Assembly (NCBI RefSeq): GCF_001039355.2 | Contig: NW_019775547.1 | Coordinates: forward strand, 287,857-351,856 | DNA: 64,000 nt | Origin: Lingula anatina | Lineage: Eukaryota; Brachiopoda; Lingulata; Lingulida; Lingulidae | Direction of reading: 5' to 3' | In this document: piece by piece, positions 24,581 to 36,943 of the stretch | How the letters are laid out: each line of letters starts with the position of its first letter | Numbering within the stretch: position 1 is the first letter of the stretch | Notes under the pieces: model-generated | Databases searched by the model: none | What the model saw: only the letters and a program-made list of their open reading frames with translations | What the model was told of the DNA's origin: nothing | Position numbers and translations under genes: made by a program

Positions 24581-25549
24581 TTATCCCTCTTCAATAAACG
24601 AGTCTATTCCAGAGTCGGAAGAAGAAAAATTGAAAGAATTATTATCTTCACATAGCGAAGTAGAAATATTTGCGTGGTAATGATTAAGCAACTCAAGTGA
24701 CGCATCATGTTCGGAGCCTAAACTGTTATCATCTGAAATCCCGTGATTTTTATGCCTTGAATGACTAGGTGACAAATACTTCAAAGTGAAATCCTTCATG
24801 TCTATTTTATCCCCGTCACAATTTAATTCTAAACCCTCGTTTGGATCTCCCCCTAGGTCAGATTGTGTTGAACCTAACACTGTCTCAACTGTCGCATTGT
24901 CCCTGCATTGCCTCACAGGACTGGGTTCCTGGGCGACATCCGGGGTGCTCGTGTTTCCTGGCAGCTGTTTCTCAAGATTGCGTCTTCGGTGGACGCTGGC
25001 AAGGTCTTTGCACACTTCCGAAAGTTTGTCACATCTGATTATAAGGTCGATGTCACTGATTGATAGTACATCCTAAAATGGAGTTCATAGCTTTAAAGCA
25101 AATAAATTTCAACAAAATTGTAAACTGCGCTGAAATGTACATGTACTTGTGTATAATATGTGCAGTATATAAGAACCGAACTTAATTTACTTTATATAAA
25201 AATCCTTTGTCGTTGAATTAGTTTTGTTACAGTTATAAAGGATATTCTTGCATTTTATGATAACGACAAAATATTTGCAAATCTTTGTCTCAAATATTGC
25301 AGAAAAGCTATAGTACTTAAACACAAGTTGTGTTGGCTCTATGTACAGCTGACAGGGATCCATATTAAAATGATCATATGAAACTGTTTTTACTTCTTAA
25401 TGCACGGATGGCGAGATAATCAGGATGTGTGTCCTAGTCTCGTGCGACCGCATTCTACAGCAGAATCAAATCACAATGTTGTATAGCTTACTCACCAACT
25501 GAGACTTTGCCGCGGAATAATCTAGCTCTGCTTTAGTGTCATCCTCCAT
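24581..25549 (-). CDS. Unknown acidic Ser-rich protein with a DSGIDS degron-like C-terminus
   Basis: Exon 1 coding part 25549-25496 (MEDDTKAELDYSAAKSQL) joins exon 2, 25072-24581, at a phase-0 intron, giving 181 aa. An acceptor (TTTTTAG) lies six bases before the ATG, so a further 5' UTR exon must exist. Residues about 19-55 (VLSISDIDLIIRCDKLSEVC, then LASVHRRRNLEKQL) look helical and possibly coiled-coil; the rest is polar, acidic and probably disordered. The last residues are SSSDSGIDSFIEEG: DSGIDS fits the phosphodegron DSG-phi-x-S bound by the SCF beta-TrCP ubiquitin ligase. I do not recognise the family. Good splice sites, in-phase joining and a nearby poly(A) signal support a real gene. 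Confidence 0.65.
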
Positions 25550-28403
25550 CTCGACTCTAAAAACACATATAATTATTCAATATCATAAACTGAACATGAA
25601 TTAAAGGTGTGATACTCCACAGTTATGCATCCTACCACTAACAGATAATAGATTTAAGTTTTGTCTCATGTTAAAATACGAAAAAAAGAAACCTAGAACC
25701 CTGTTACTGTTTCTTGGTACTCCATTGAATGATTCACAAAAACAATCCAGTCCTTCACTACTGAAAAACAATTCTGGTTTATAACCGTGTCCCAAAACCC
25801 ATTAATACTTTAATGCAACCGATACCTGTCTAAAGAGACAAAAGGATTAACTCCATCCCATATCCGCCACTGCGGTGCACTTAATCATGAGCTCGACATA
25901 CACGGGAAATGGTGATTGGGATATACATACGAGGCATTGGTTATACTCTCATTATACCCAGGATAGCAAAATTAGATGTGGTTACTTGGAGCAGCTGTAA
26001 TAACCATGTATTATAATATTCTGCCGTTGCTCTGCATAAATAAACGCTACTCATGTCACAGTAGTGTCGATCTGAACTAAAATGATCTAAAATGCCTGAA
26101 CAGTACACGAGAGAGAGAGAGAGACAGACAGAGAGAGAGAGAGAGAGAGAGCTTAGAGTCCTTACCTACTTTTTTCACAGGACGCTACGTACATTGTTTT
26201 TAAACACTTTGCCGTATTTAAAAGACCATCGTTTCCTATTTGCCCAACTCGTCGTATAAAGGCTATCCAAATATTTGCGAAATAAATCTTATATTAATTC
26301 CATGATCTGACCCAGTAAGATAAGAATTCGAAGACGCCTGTAACCACGTAGTTTTGCTTTATACGCTTCCTGTTCACTTCTATGTCTTTTTATCACCAAG
26401 GGAACGAGTAAACAAAAAAGGACAGGTGAATCAGAGCGTCCATCTCACGGCATACGTAAATATCTTTATACCTGTTCATTGAACAGGTAGCTTCAAATAT
26501 TGCGTGAAGGCAGTGGACTTGTATCGTTTTTCATTAAAGGTATGCGCTTTGATGGTTCCTAGTGCATTTATGTTACCTGTGTATTGGACAGTAAAGTAAC
26601 CGATACAGTTTCCCGTGTAAACTGCCGCTTACAAATTTCGTGCATGTTTAGAAGAATATTGCATACCAGACGGGAAATATGAAACGCTGTCCTTTGGTAT
26701 TTCACTAAACTCATATATCATTTGAAACTATATAATGGGCGGGTGAGGTTTTGTGACAAAATTTTGACTTTAGATGCATCCTTAAACTATCCTTATGCAG
26801 AGCAGCACGAGGTCACATAGCGGATTAATTTTACCTGTACTTTTATTTATTTTCACCTTTTGCGTTACTCTGGAAATTGGACGTCTAAGTAATGCGTATG
26901 ACGTCATACTACATGTACTTTTAAATCATGCGCACAGTGGTGTTGATAAACGAAGAAGTTTATCATTTCATCTCATTTTAACAAGCATTTCCGCCACAAA
27001 GCGTCAATGTTCTTTAACCTTAATATATAGATATATTTTAAATAATTAGGAAAAATCACCAGTGTGTTCAAAACGTATCTTCTCTTCTTCAAATACCGCA
27101 AAATAAGGCCTACATTTTTTTCTTGATGACAAATGAATCAAAGACCCTATCATGAATATTTCTCTGTGCTATTTCTTTGGAGAAACATACATACATATGA
27201 ACTAAGGCCCATGAGATAAGAAGGACTGAAACTTCTGAAATATATGGGTTGATTTTTCGTATAATTCGCTAGTACATGTAAACAATTCGACGATAATTGC
27301 ATAATCTCGTCAAACATTATAGGCCCATTTCCCAATCATCGACGTTATTTAAATATCCAATGCAACTTTGCAATTTCCGTTGGTTAATGTTTGGCGTAAA
27401 TAGAGGGATCTAAAGTACTTTGTTAGATAACCAGTGACCGTGCATCTGAATAGGCCTAAAGCCCCCCCCCCCCTTTCCCCAATTCACGGAATCGAAATAA
27501 AAGACCAACAAAACACTCATTTCGTTTCGTTGTGCTAGCTATTTGGCACAGCTGTAGCAATGAGCCCTGGGACCTGGCCAGATTACCACGCCTTGTTGAT
27601 ACAGTCTGAATATGATGTTCTTCGATGGGCGAGAAGACCTACATGTATCTGTAGATTTTCACTGGCGATTTACTGTTGTGCTGCAAAAGTGGATGTTTGT
27701 AAATAGCATAGGGCCTATGTCAATCGAGTGGATAGTTACCTCCTTGAATGGTGAGATCCAGTTTACTTACTAATAAGCGTTTAACTTTTTTATCGAACAC
27801 AATCTTCTTAGTTAACATGGGTGTTCGCAATGCCGTTTTGACTGCTTTCAAAGATCTTTTTCTCCACTTGTCATAAAGCGTCATGGTGACATATGTTACG
27901 TCACTGCATTATGACCTATGAACACAGCTTTACTATGGCAAATGTTGAATACAGATATACAGGTCTAGTCTATGATACTTTTGCGTTTGGGTTATTTCAT
28001 ATTTCAAACTGGGAGCAGCTCAGCCTACATTCACTGCCTTTTAGTTTTATGAATAATAAATCTTGAAGTGTTAGCTTACTGGGGATCGAAGAGTTCTCTG
28101 TTTCGTTGCTAAAACATTTAAGAAATAAAAAGATAAATGAATAAACGAAATCAAAAGAAATTGTGATTGTAGAAAATAAAATTATTCTTTTCTGGAAAAG
28201 TGTGTTTACCATGTTATCAAAATCTTATAACATAAGAATCGCTTGAAGGTTTATACATTTGTTTTCAGTTACAATTAAAAATAATAGATCCTTTGTAATA
28301 ACAGCAACTTGTTTTTCATCCCAATTAAAGTTACAAGTTTTTTATAGAATTTATTTCATACCGGTTATCACAAGAAGATGTCAGGAAAAGCATCATAATA
28401 TCA
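25550..28403. other. Non-coding; (GA)n repeat and a CRE palindrome
   Basis: A (GA)n run lies at 26109-26151. A perfect cAMP-response-element palindrome TGACGTCA occurs at 26899-26906. A C-rich run lies at 27463-27478. The first part must hold the promoter and 5' UTR exon of the minus-strand gene ending at 24581. No coding exon is recognised. Confidence 0.4.
26109..26151. repeat. (GA)n microsatellite
   Basis: GA run with two CA interruptions, in non-coding sequence upstream of the unknown minus-strand gene. Confidence 0.93.
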
Positions 28404-28735
28404 TTAAAGGGATAATATCTCTTCGTATGAGGTCTATATTTCACAATAAAGACATTGTTAATAACTCATAGAAATATAATATAATCTGTTTTACGACAAA
28501 AACAACAGTTATAGCTATTATTCTGACATCTAAGCTTGTCTTCAGACCACGTGACCTCCATTGATGGCTATACTCTTAAGAGATTTTAACAAAAAACCAA
28601 ACTTTTTAGAAAAAAACAGGGACTAACTTTGAATATAAAAATGGATTCATTAACCATTGGTAAGTATGGGAAAATTGTTGTTTACTCCAGGAAAATTCAT
28701 TTTAAGGCCAAAACGAATAGTTATTATCCCTTTAA
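28404..28735. mobile_element. TTAA-flanked inverted-repeat element (MITE), copy 2
   Basis: The left end TTAAAGGGATAATATCTC and the right end TTATTATCCCTTTAA are inverted copies flanked by TTAA. The terminal AGGGATAA is shared with copy 1 at 23538 and the solo terminus at 331. No transposase ORF is present. Confidence 0.72.
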
Positions 28736-29264
28736 GTATTTTAACATAAGTGTGTTATGTGGTGAGTATAAGTGCTCAATGTAAGCTGAATGAAATAGGA
28801 CGAAATGTCTCAGTCAAAATAAATAAAGCTGATGAAAATGTGACATTAAATAGCACGCACTTTCACTTCCATTTTGTAAAAAAAAAAAAGGTCAAGGAGG
28901 AAACCTAGGTGAACCCACGTTAAGACCTCGCCCTCGTCCATGCAAAAATAAATAAGCATTTCATCAGAACGGTTTGTTCTCCATCCGTGTGATTTAATGC
29001 AGTGAATTGTTGGCATACTTCTAGTCGTTTGCCAAACAGACAGTATCTGGTTAATAATTTTCATGTTCGACAAAAATTCAGACAAACTCAGATTAAAATG
29101 CATATTTAACACTTTTGGACATTAACACATTTCAGTCGATAAATCGTAACTAAGCCCACTTTCGAAAACTGTCTTATATCTTTCCGGACGGCAGTGTGTA
29201 CTTACCTTGCTCCTGAAAATTATGTCACTATTCTTTTTGTTTTGCAACGGTATTACCTAGCGCC
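28736..29264. other. Non-coding
   Basis: No coding exon or RNA gene is recognised. An 88-codon open frame on the minus strand at 28846-29112 has no domain. Confidence 0.35.
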
Positions 29265-29320
29265 AAGGCGACACGTGTGACGTAGCGTGGCGCTTGTGAC
29301 GTAAAGTGAGTGGTACGAGA
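29265..29320. promoter_or_regulatory. E-box/CRE cluster, candidate promoter
   Basis: A locally GC-rich patch carries CACGTG overlapping TGACGTAG (ACACGTGTGACGTAGCG), and a second TGACGTAA about 20 bases on. E-box plus CRE half-sites in a GC-richer island are promoter-like. A spliced leader candidate lies downstream. This is inference from motifs only. Confidence 0.3.
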
Positions 29321-29599
29321 TATTCTCCTACGAGTAATGGATAAATAGATAATTACATAGATTTACATGTAATTTAATTTTTTTAATAATTGCCGTTTTT
29401 ATCTTCAACATGTTGAAACAAAGTGAAACATGTCTTTTTTTAATAAAATAATGTAAATTGTAATATCTGAACTGTAGGCCTATTCAAAACATGACCATAA
29501 TGCTGTGAGTGTGATGTACAATAGATGTCAGCAGTAGCGCTGTCTATTGGCGTAGGCGAGCTAATCTAATATTCTTTTTGAATCACACATAAGTAAAAC

Positions 29600-29887
29600 C
29601 ATTGTTCACTTCCTCCTTGTATTGTGGGTGGGTGGAAGCTGTAAAATTGTTGCCATGGATACTGTCATGTGACACCCCAGATTTCTCCGGAAATTTCCAT
29701 ATCGGACCTTGCAGGTGTGTATGTTGGCGAGGATGCTATTTATATGCGATTCCGCGTGGAAGAATGTTTATTTATGTTGAAAATTTCCGACAGAGGAACT
29801 CGTGTATTTATCATCTATCTAGACTATCCAGGATCAGACTAGATCAGCACAAAGTTGATAGTTAACCTCTAAGGACTTAGTCTAAAG
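29600..29887 (+). other. Candidate 5' UTR exon
   Basis: The sequence ends in CTAAAG|GTAAGA, a good donor at 29888, and is preceded by an E-box/CRE patch. An open frame of 87 codons ends just before the donor but has no domain. It could be a leader exon for a plus-strand gene such as the kinase at 39137; this is speculative. Confidence 0.2.
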
Positions 29888-32800
29888 GTAAGAAGTATTT
29901 CATCTCGTTCATAATTACATTATGTACAGGGTCTCGGTTTCTTTTCTTTTTTTTTTTTTTTATAGTTTTGTAGTTTGTTTGTTTCAACATAAACTACATT
30001 TAGCTCACGTGTGTGTGTGTGTGTGTGTGTGTAAACTGATGGACCGGTAGTCCTGTATCTAATTATTTGCCAAACTCGGTTGTTGCAAAAATCTGTTTTT
30101 TTATTGATACCTTAAATTAAACCCATTGGATTATTGTCAAATCCCAAACTTTGGATAATAAGCAAGTATAGGCATACTTGGTTCTCGGCCGCCAGGTAGC
30201 TAGATAGGAAATGTTGTATGGAAGCCAAATTCCAGCAAAACAAATAAATTAGTTTCTTGCAGCCTAGCTAGATTGCTCATCTTTCTGCTAAATAATGTGA
30301 CAGGTACATTTCTCAGGCTGTTTGTATTACATTGTATTTCTGCTCTCTTAATGCACGGGTAAAGTAGAAGTTCTCAGTTCTAATTTTATTTCCAATTCCA
30401 TAACATTTACAATGACAAGTCACGTATGTTTTTGCGTTGAAGGATTTTAGTTCTCGCATAAACGTCGCTCCCGTGGTATACACATTACACGCACTCTCCA
30501 CTTACATATCCGAATTCTGTGTCAAGATATTATGTCAGCCATACATACATTCATGAATGATAAAGGTTTATGAAGGAAGACGGTTCTTTCATCAGGCCAG
30601 AACGTTGTAACATATTCCCGATATTGCATACCTGTAACACGTACAAATTATCGAGGTGGTGAAATGCGGATTAGATATCTACTAATACACTGATGTACCC
30701 GGAAAATAGACGCAGACAAATTCAAGGAAATGGCCAGACAGCGTAGGAGAGAACAGATCGTTCTTAATCTGCGGGGCGACAGAGGGGTGAGAGGGGGCTT
30801 CACACGTGGCACAGTGCCAATAGATTCACTCTAAATAACGCAACTTCTGGCTTCGTCTGAAACGATTTTCACAAACTATTTTAGTTTTGAATTCAAGGAT
30901 TTCAGAGTAGGTGGTAATTTATTGTCTGCTTCCTAAAAAAGTTAAATCGGTTGCCCAAACACATTTTACAGCAGCCTATGGATCTTTAGATTTCATTAGA
31001 ATTAGACTATTAAATTAGAGTTAGACATTTTCCGTCTCAAACACAAAATTCAGTCAATTAGAAATGCCTGTCAGGAGCATACGTCACGTATATCGAGGTA
31101 ATATAAACGCACCCAGAACACATATTTCTGTGGCGGCTCAGCATGCACAGCAAAAAGCTCTTCAAAAAATAGGCATCCGCACTGCTGGAAACACAGGCAT
31201 ATTTGCTCCACTTCTGTGCTCCTCTTACCAGCCCAGCAACGCCAAACTCGTGTACGGTGGTAAAAAATGGGACTTAATGCTTGTACTCTTTCTCTAATGT
31301 TTAGTCCTCAAAAGAAAATTTATAGATACTTTATACAGCACGAGTAAACCTGTTGAATCTGGACTTTGTTTGAAGGAAAGTTTTGGTTTTATTAGTTTAT
31401 ATATATATCCCAGTAATCATTTGATATCTCCCCTCCCTCCATACGCACTTCAGTTTGGGGATTTTGTCGTTTCTTCAGTAAAGCATTTTGGATTCAAACA
31501 GCTCTTTGACACTACAAGATTAAGGAAATATAATTTGTAACTTTGTAAGATTGAGGTTAAGTACAAAAGCATCGTGGCAAGTTTACTTTGAAATGTCATC
31601 CATGACTTTTATTATAGTATCAGGAATAGGTTTTCTTTGAAATTTTCAGCCAGTTGCATATATGCATTGGGGAAACAATAATTTAATTACAAGCATAACA
31701 TTATCATCCAACAGAAGTAAAATAATAGCGTGCAACGCCGTGTGTGACTTCTTTGAAAATATTCAAGGTACGGTGGTATTGCAAAGATTTTACATTATAT
31801 CAATTTACACCATAGGTCTAAGTGTATTTATGTGCAATTGAAATGTTTCCTGACGCAAACATTATTTAACCGGAGCATTAAAGCATAGACAGCAGGAAAA
31901 CCTTGAATTCAAAACCACTCAAACTCCCAGGTGCTTCTTTGTCTGTTGTGGCAGCTCTGAAGGATTCCTGCAGTTCAACGGGAAGATCACGCGCACAGGA
32001 TGCTAGCAAACACACCGGGTTGCCTACACAAACGCTAAATTGGCTCGCTGTAATTATCTACTGCTTCCTTCATGTTGTTTGACAGCAGTTTCATCAGTTC
32101 TAGGAGCAGTGCCAGTGTAAAGAATCCTGGTCTGTTTCCTTATCATAAACCTTCGATCAGAAACAACCGTAATTGCTGTAATAGTAAACAAAATACTTCG
32201 TTAACATACTGTACACGGTTATGTAAACAGATATAAACGTCGTTAAGGGATTCTCTCCGCCAGGGTCAAAGAGACTGCAGAAAGAATCTCTCACCAGATA
32301 TACTCAGATATCTGTCGGGCTATTCGTTTGCATATTTCTGTCTACATTTCTGTTGCAAGGATTTTTGCACAAAAATGTCATCACCCGGCTTTATTTTGGT
32401 GGAAAGTAGTTGGAGGATGGGTATCGTTTCGTTCAGGTCTCCCACCTATTTACCGTGCCAAAAGAAGCAACTTTCATCGTTGTAATTGTCTACGGGCCAG
32501 AGGAGGCATTCATAATCACCTGGGTTTTTTGTAACCCACGACGTGAGTAGATTATGTTTATGATGTATAGCCTCAATCACGTGTCAGTGACGTGGGAGAA
32601 ATCAACTGTTAACTCTGCAGAAAGACGTTGCGTCAACAGGAAAGGCCATTGGAGAAATTAGATAATAAGAAAGTCAATGAACTCAGTTTAATTATCAAGG
32701 TCAATTAAGCCGACTACAAAAAGAAATTCTCATTTTGACGAACCACACATAAAACTCAAAGCCCTTATTTTATTTATATGAATGAAATATATATTAACGA

Positions 32801-35029
32801 TAATCCTTCAAAATAATCAAGACTCTTTTTATTGCTGTTCGCTTTTCTAACGACTCCCCATTAAATTGAAGTGGAAATTGTTTTTAAGAAATAAGATTTA
32901 TAAAATTAAATAGAGTGAATACAAGAAAAACATTTTTTCGCAAACACAAATGCGACCAATCCCCCATTTCAGTACACCTTCCCATGTCTTTTTAAATTAT
33001 CTTCTTTCATCTTCGTCAAAACAACTCCAGGGAGGGTTCTCACCTGTCTTCCTAGGTGTGTGCACTGACATTAATAGACTAAGAAGAGTAATAAAACTTA
33101 GCTGTTTTTTTAAATAATAGATACACCTGGAAAAAATTACGCCTCTACAAATGTTAGAAATAGGTGCGTTTAGGTGAGATCTTGTCATGACACTAATCAA
33201 TTCAATTTCTAACGTTGGCTATTTGTTACAAATTTAGTTTGAAACGAAGTGTTTCAATAAATAGTTTGATGAATAGTATTGAGAAGCTTCCCCTATTACC
33301 TCCATTACCTCAACACGTTTCATGTAAAATGATAATAATATATAAACATTTTTAATTGCTAAAATATCTATCAGTTGCAGTTGTACCTTCACTTTGATAT
33401 ATTTCTTTATAAATAAATCAAAACATAAATTTAGTTTAGTAAAAGAAGTGAAAATGGAAAACGGGCTTTACAAACATCAGTTTATTAGAAGCTAAGTATC
33501 TTGTCTGAAAAAAAAAAACAGTTGCATAATTCTGAACGGTCATGTTCGTACGTTGATTTGTTTGTGCAGGTGGCATCTGTTTGTGAACGTGAACTTCCTT
33601 GAACTCCAAGAACCGTCAACAGTGCACTCTCTGAGATATATATACATGTATTTTGTAAACATACGCCCTTGTTTCTTTCATATGGTAGAGAAATGTATGT
33701 TTTAGTATCCATTTCCATTCACTTTATTTTCTTCACCACTCAATACATCTTGTGAAATGAAAGTTCTTGTAGGGTTCGAAATATTGAGTTTCTTATTCAG
33801 ATATAATGTGCATTGTATTTGGGGATCCCTATAAGTCAATTAGATGGAAAATGCATAACGTTTGTAGCGAATGTTGTGGTTTTGTATAATTTCACACAAA
33901 AAAGACGACGTCGTCTAATTTTGATACTTTGTGTACCGAAAAGCACTTCCGTTTTTACAATAATTCCATCAAGTTAAAAAAAGCGTGTGGTCTGCAGATT
34001 CTATTTACATCTTCCTTATAAACAATATGCTTGCTGAATTATGTCTGGTATGTCGACTTTACATCGAAAACAAAGACTCCTACCGATGTGTGTATTTGGA
34101 GTAGGTCCTTTACTAGGCCAATGTAGCGCCGCCCAGGACCAAATGATCGGGTGGTAGATTGGTTCCTGATTTGCGAACATACGGCATGCCCTAAGGAAGA
34201 TCTGTACCAAATAAACGCCGACGCTGGCTAATATTTCTTGATGTTTTACTAAGCCTCAGGACGTGACCTGAATTTTGAGGCGAATCTTGAAATTCAAACC
34301 AATGGTGCCCACTGACATTGTTTACTCCAAGTACATGTTTTTATGTTTTTATCGCTTTTTAAGGAATTTTTGCCAGGTATGTTATTTAGATCCAGGGTTG
34401 ATACTTTAATGCTGATTGGGATTTTTTTAACAAGATCAAGCCTTTTATAATATCTGAAACCACTGTTGCACGTACATACAGGGCAGACCTCGTGTTACGC
34501 CATACAAACATTACGTAAAACCACATTTTTGACAAAAGACAAAAATAGTCTCAAATGTTTCTATGAAAAATGAAACATTAGTCTTATTATCTAGAGATAT
34601 CAAGACGGGAACATCTTTCTTACCTAAGACTTCATTTTTACCAATAAATGTTCTGTGATATAGTATGTCTTGATACTCTCTTTGTGCGCATGTGTAAATA
34701 CACGTATGTTCGCCTATTGTTATGTGGACTGTACATTTTATTGTCCTTGGTTGATATTTTTGTTGTTTTATTTTTGTAATAGATACTTATGTAACGCAGT
34801 AGTCTACATGAATGTGTGTTTATAAGATTGCGTGGGAGCGCGAGTGCGTGTTTTTTTATTAAGCATGTTTCCGTTTGTGTGCATACGTGTGTATTTGTAG
34901 TCGGACATGGAGGTACTTTATTTCCCCCCATACTCCCAGCACTGAGCCTTCTCCACAACACCTGTGGGTGATTTACAGGATTTACCTTACTGAAGATAAT
35001 ATAAATAGCTTCGTCGGTCTGACCCTTGC
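29888..35029. other. Long non-coding stretch
   Basis: It contains a short (GT)n at 30009-30032 and otherwise AT-rich sequence. A 77-codon plus-strand frame at 31064-31297 and a 150-codon minus-strand frame at 34638-35090 show no domain and no supporting splice pattern. No Ig-like or fibronectin-like exons, which some larger MLCK relatives carry upstream of the kinase, could be found. Confidence 0.4.
30009..30032. repeat. (GT)n microsatellite
   Basis: Short pure GT run downstream of the candidate leader exon. Confidence 0.9.
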
Positions 35030-35160
35030 TTCCAGATTTTGTTACATCGCCAGACGGAACAGGCGTTGTCCGTGAAACCACTGCCGGCATTACGATCAGA
35101 TCAGCAATTCAGGACTTCTAGGGAGATTGCACCTTGTTCTTCGCATAAATGAATGCTAAG
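35030..35160 (+). other. Candidate 5' UTR exon of the MLCK-like gene
   Basis: The sequence ends AATGCTAAG|GTAAGT at 35160/35161, a near-consensus donor. Spliced to the acceptor at 39119, neither ATG in it stays open across the junction, so if it belongs to the kinase gene it is untranslated leader and translation starts at 39137. No transcript evidence is available. Confidence 0.3.
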
Positions 35161-36514
35161 GTAAGTTGAATACAAAAGTTTTAATGTTAAAATTGTCTGA
35201 AGATATCTATATGTAGGTATGGCATTCAGAAACATTTATGGCCTTTTCAGAAACAGACATGGACTTGGCACAAGGTACTGCTTGTTTCTTAATTGTACAG
35301 ATTTTTTATCTTTTCGTTTGTGATGCTTATCATCAAATAATCAACAGTGCGAACACGCCAGGAAAAGGCAAAATGATGCCAGCATATGCTTATTACAAAC
35401 AACTATAACTGGTATTTGTTTTGTAGTTTTTGTATCAAAATTAGTTCCTAACGTCACATCCTGATTTTAGACGCCTGGCGGCGTAAGAGTAACTCTCCTA
35501 AATCTAAACTTGTACGTTGTAAAAATCTTGTTGAAGGCTGTTCATGTAGGTGTTTAATTTAGAGTAAAACATTTTTATCAAATAATTTTGTGTTGTGCTT
35601 CCCCTATATCTCTTTTTTTCTACATGATAAAATATGGAGATGTTCTTTCTGTCAAGTACATAAAGAGCAAAATGGAAACACATGATTTGGATATCCACTT
35701 CTTGTAATGACTTCCGACGACCTATGTGTTACTAGTGAACTCGCTGGAAATGACTAACCCTTAAAATGAGCCGAGACGCTCCTTATTTCCGCATAATAAG
35801 TGCAATCTATTAGAGAGCACATACAGAACCGACTGTTTGGTAATGTTCACAGGCGTAGCTCTGATCCAGTAACCCCGATGATATGTATGCTATTTGCCAT
35901 TTGTATAATAGTTTTGACAGGTGCTGAATGACAATGAGATTCACATTTGTTTAGGTGGAAATAATAAGTAGACAGCAGTATTGGTATTATTACATTATAT
36001 ACAGTAATTTAAGTAGTTTCAGCATGCGGATATATTTTTGTTCTTCAATTAGTCTAACATTTAAATATTAGGAAAATACTGACTTATCCAGCCGACTTAT
36101 TGTCTAATTGGGAATGTAATTGCATTTACAATCAGCTCCAGTCTGATAAATCCGCGTAGCTTTTGAAAATAACATAGCACACGGCATAACCTTTGCCATC
36201 AAATTATCCAGATGTTAAACAAGCAGTGGCAGGTTAGACGACCTTTCAGGCTAGGTGCTTTTATTTGCCAGAAGACGCCTTCTTTCTACAATATCGTACC
36301 TGTGTGTATAATTCTTTGTGTGCGAGAGTGAGACCTGGTAGACTTGTGTCTGGCATTTCAGATACGTTCCATGTTTTATGAATAGATTGAAATGATCAGT
36401 TTTGGGTTTAGGCAATTCCATTGTGGTGTTTACCAAGATGGTTCTGGAGGTAATTTCAGTGCGGCAACCAAGAATATCTCACGTATCACTTTAAAAGATA
36501 TATAAAAGATACTA

Positions 36515-36943
36515 ATGCTTTTTAAATGTGACCTAACAGTGCAAAACAACATGAACATGTCCCTGTATGTCGATCTGGTAAAGAAGCATTCTACGAATGT
36601 AGATACGCTTCGACATACCCGTGTTCTAACAGATACAGGAAATCAATTCCCCGCTTGCAGCCTCGAGCAAGATAACAGCGTCCGTGGTCGTTCAGGTAAC
36701 CCCTTGGTTGGTGTTTATAATTTTTCCATACAGGTGTTACGTTCAGTACACCTCCCCAGTCTCGGTGAATTACTGCCAGTTAGATCAGATAAATCAAAGG
36801 AATACGCGATTTTGCTTCAAGGTGAGTCCATACAGCAGGTGAAACTGGGCAATGTGGAAACAGGTCTTCGGTTTGCTGGATATGTGATGTTCATAAAACA
36901 TGCAAATGGGGTGTTATATTGTACAAAATATAACTCATATTGA
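36515..36943 (+). other. Unsupported 142-codon open frame
   Basis: It runs from an ATG to a TGA without introns, longer than most chance frames in this AT-rich sequence. No domain, signal peptide or family similarity is evident. It could be chance or a small lineage-specific gene; I lean to chance. Confidence 0.12.

Noticed and set aside
34638-35090. 150-codon minus-strand open frame
   Set aside because: Biased composition without a recognisable domain, and it overlaps a plausible plus-strand leader exon.
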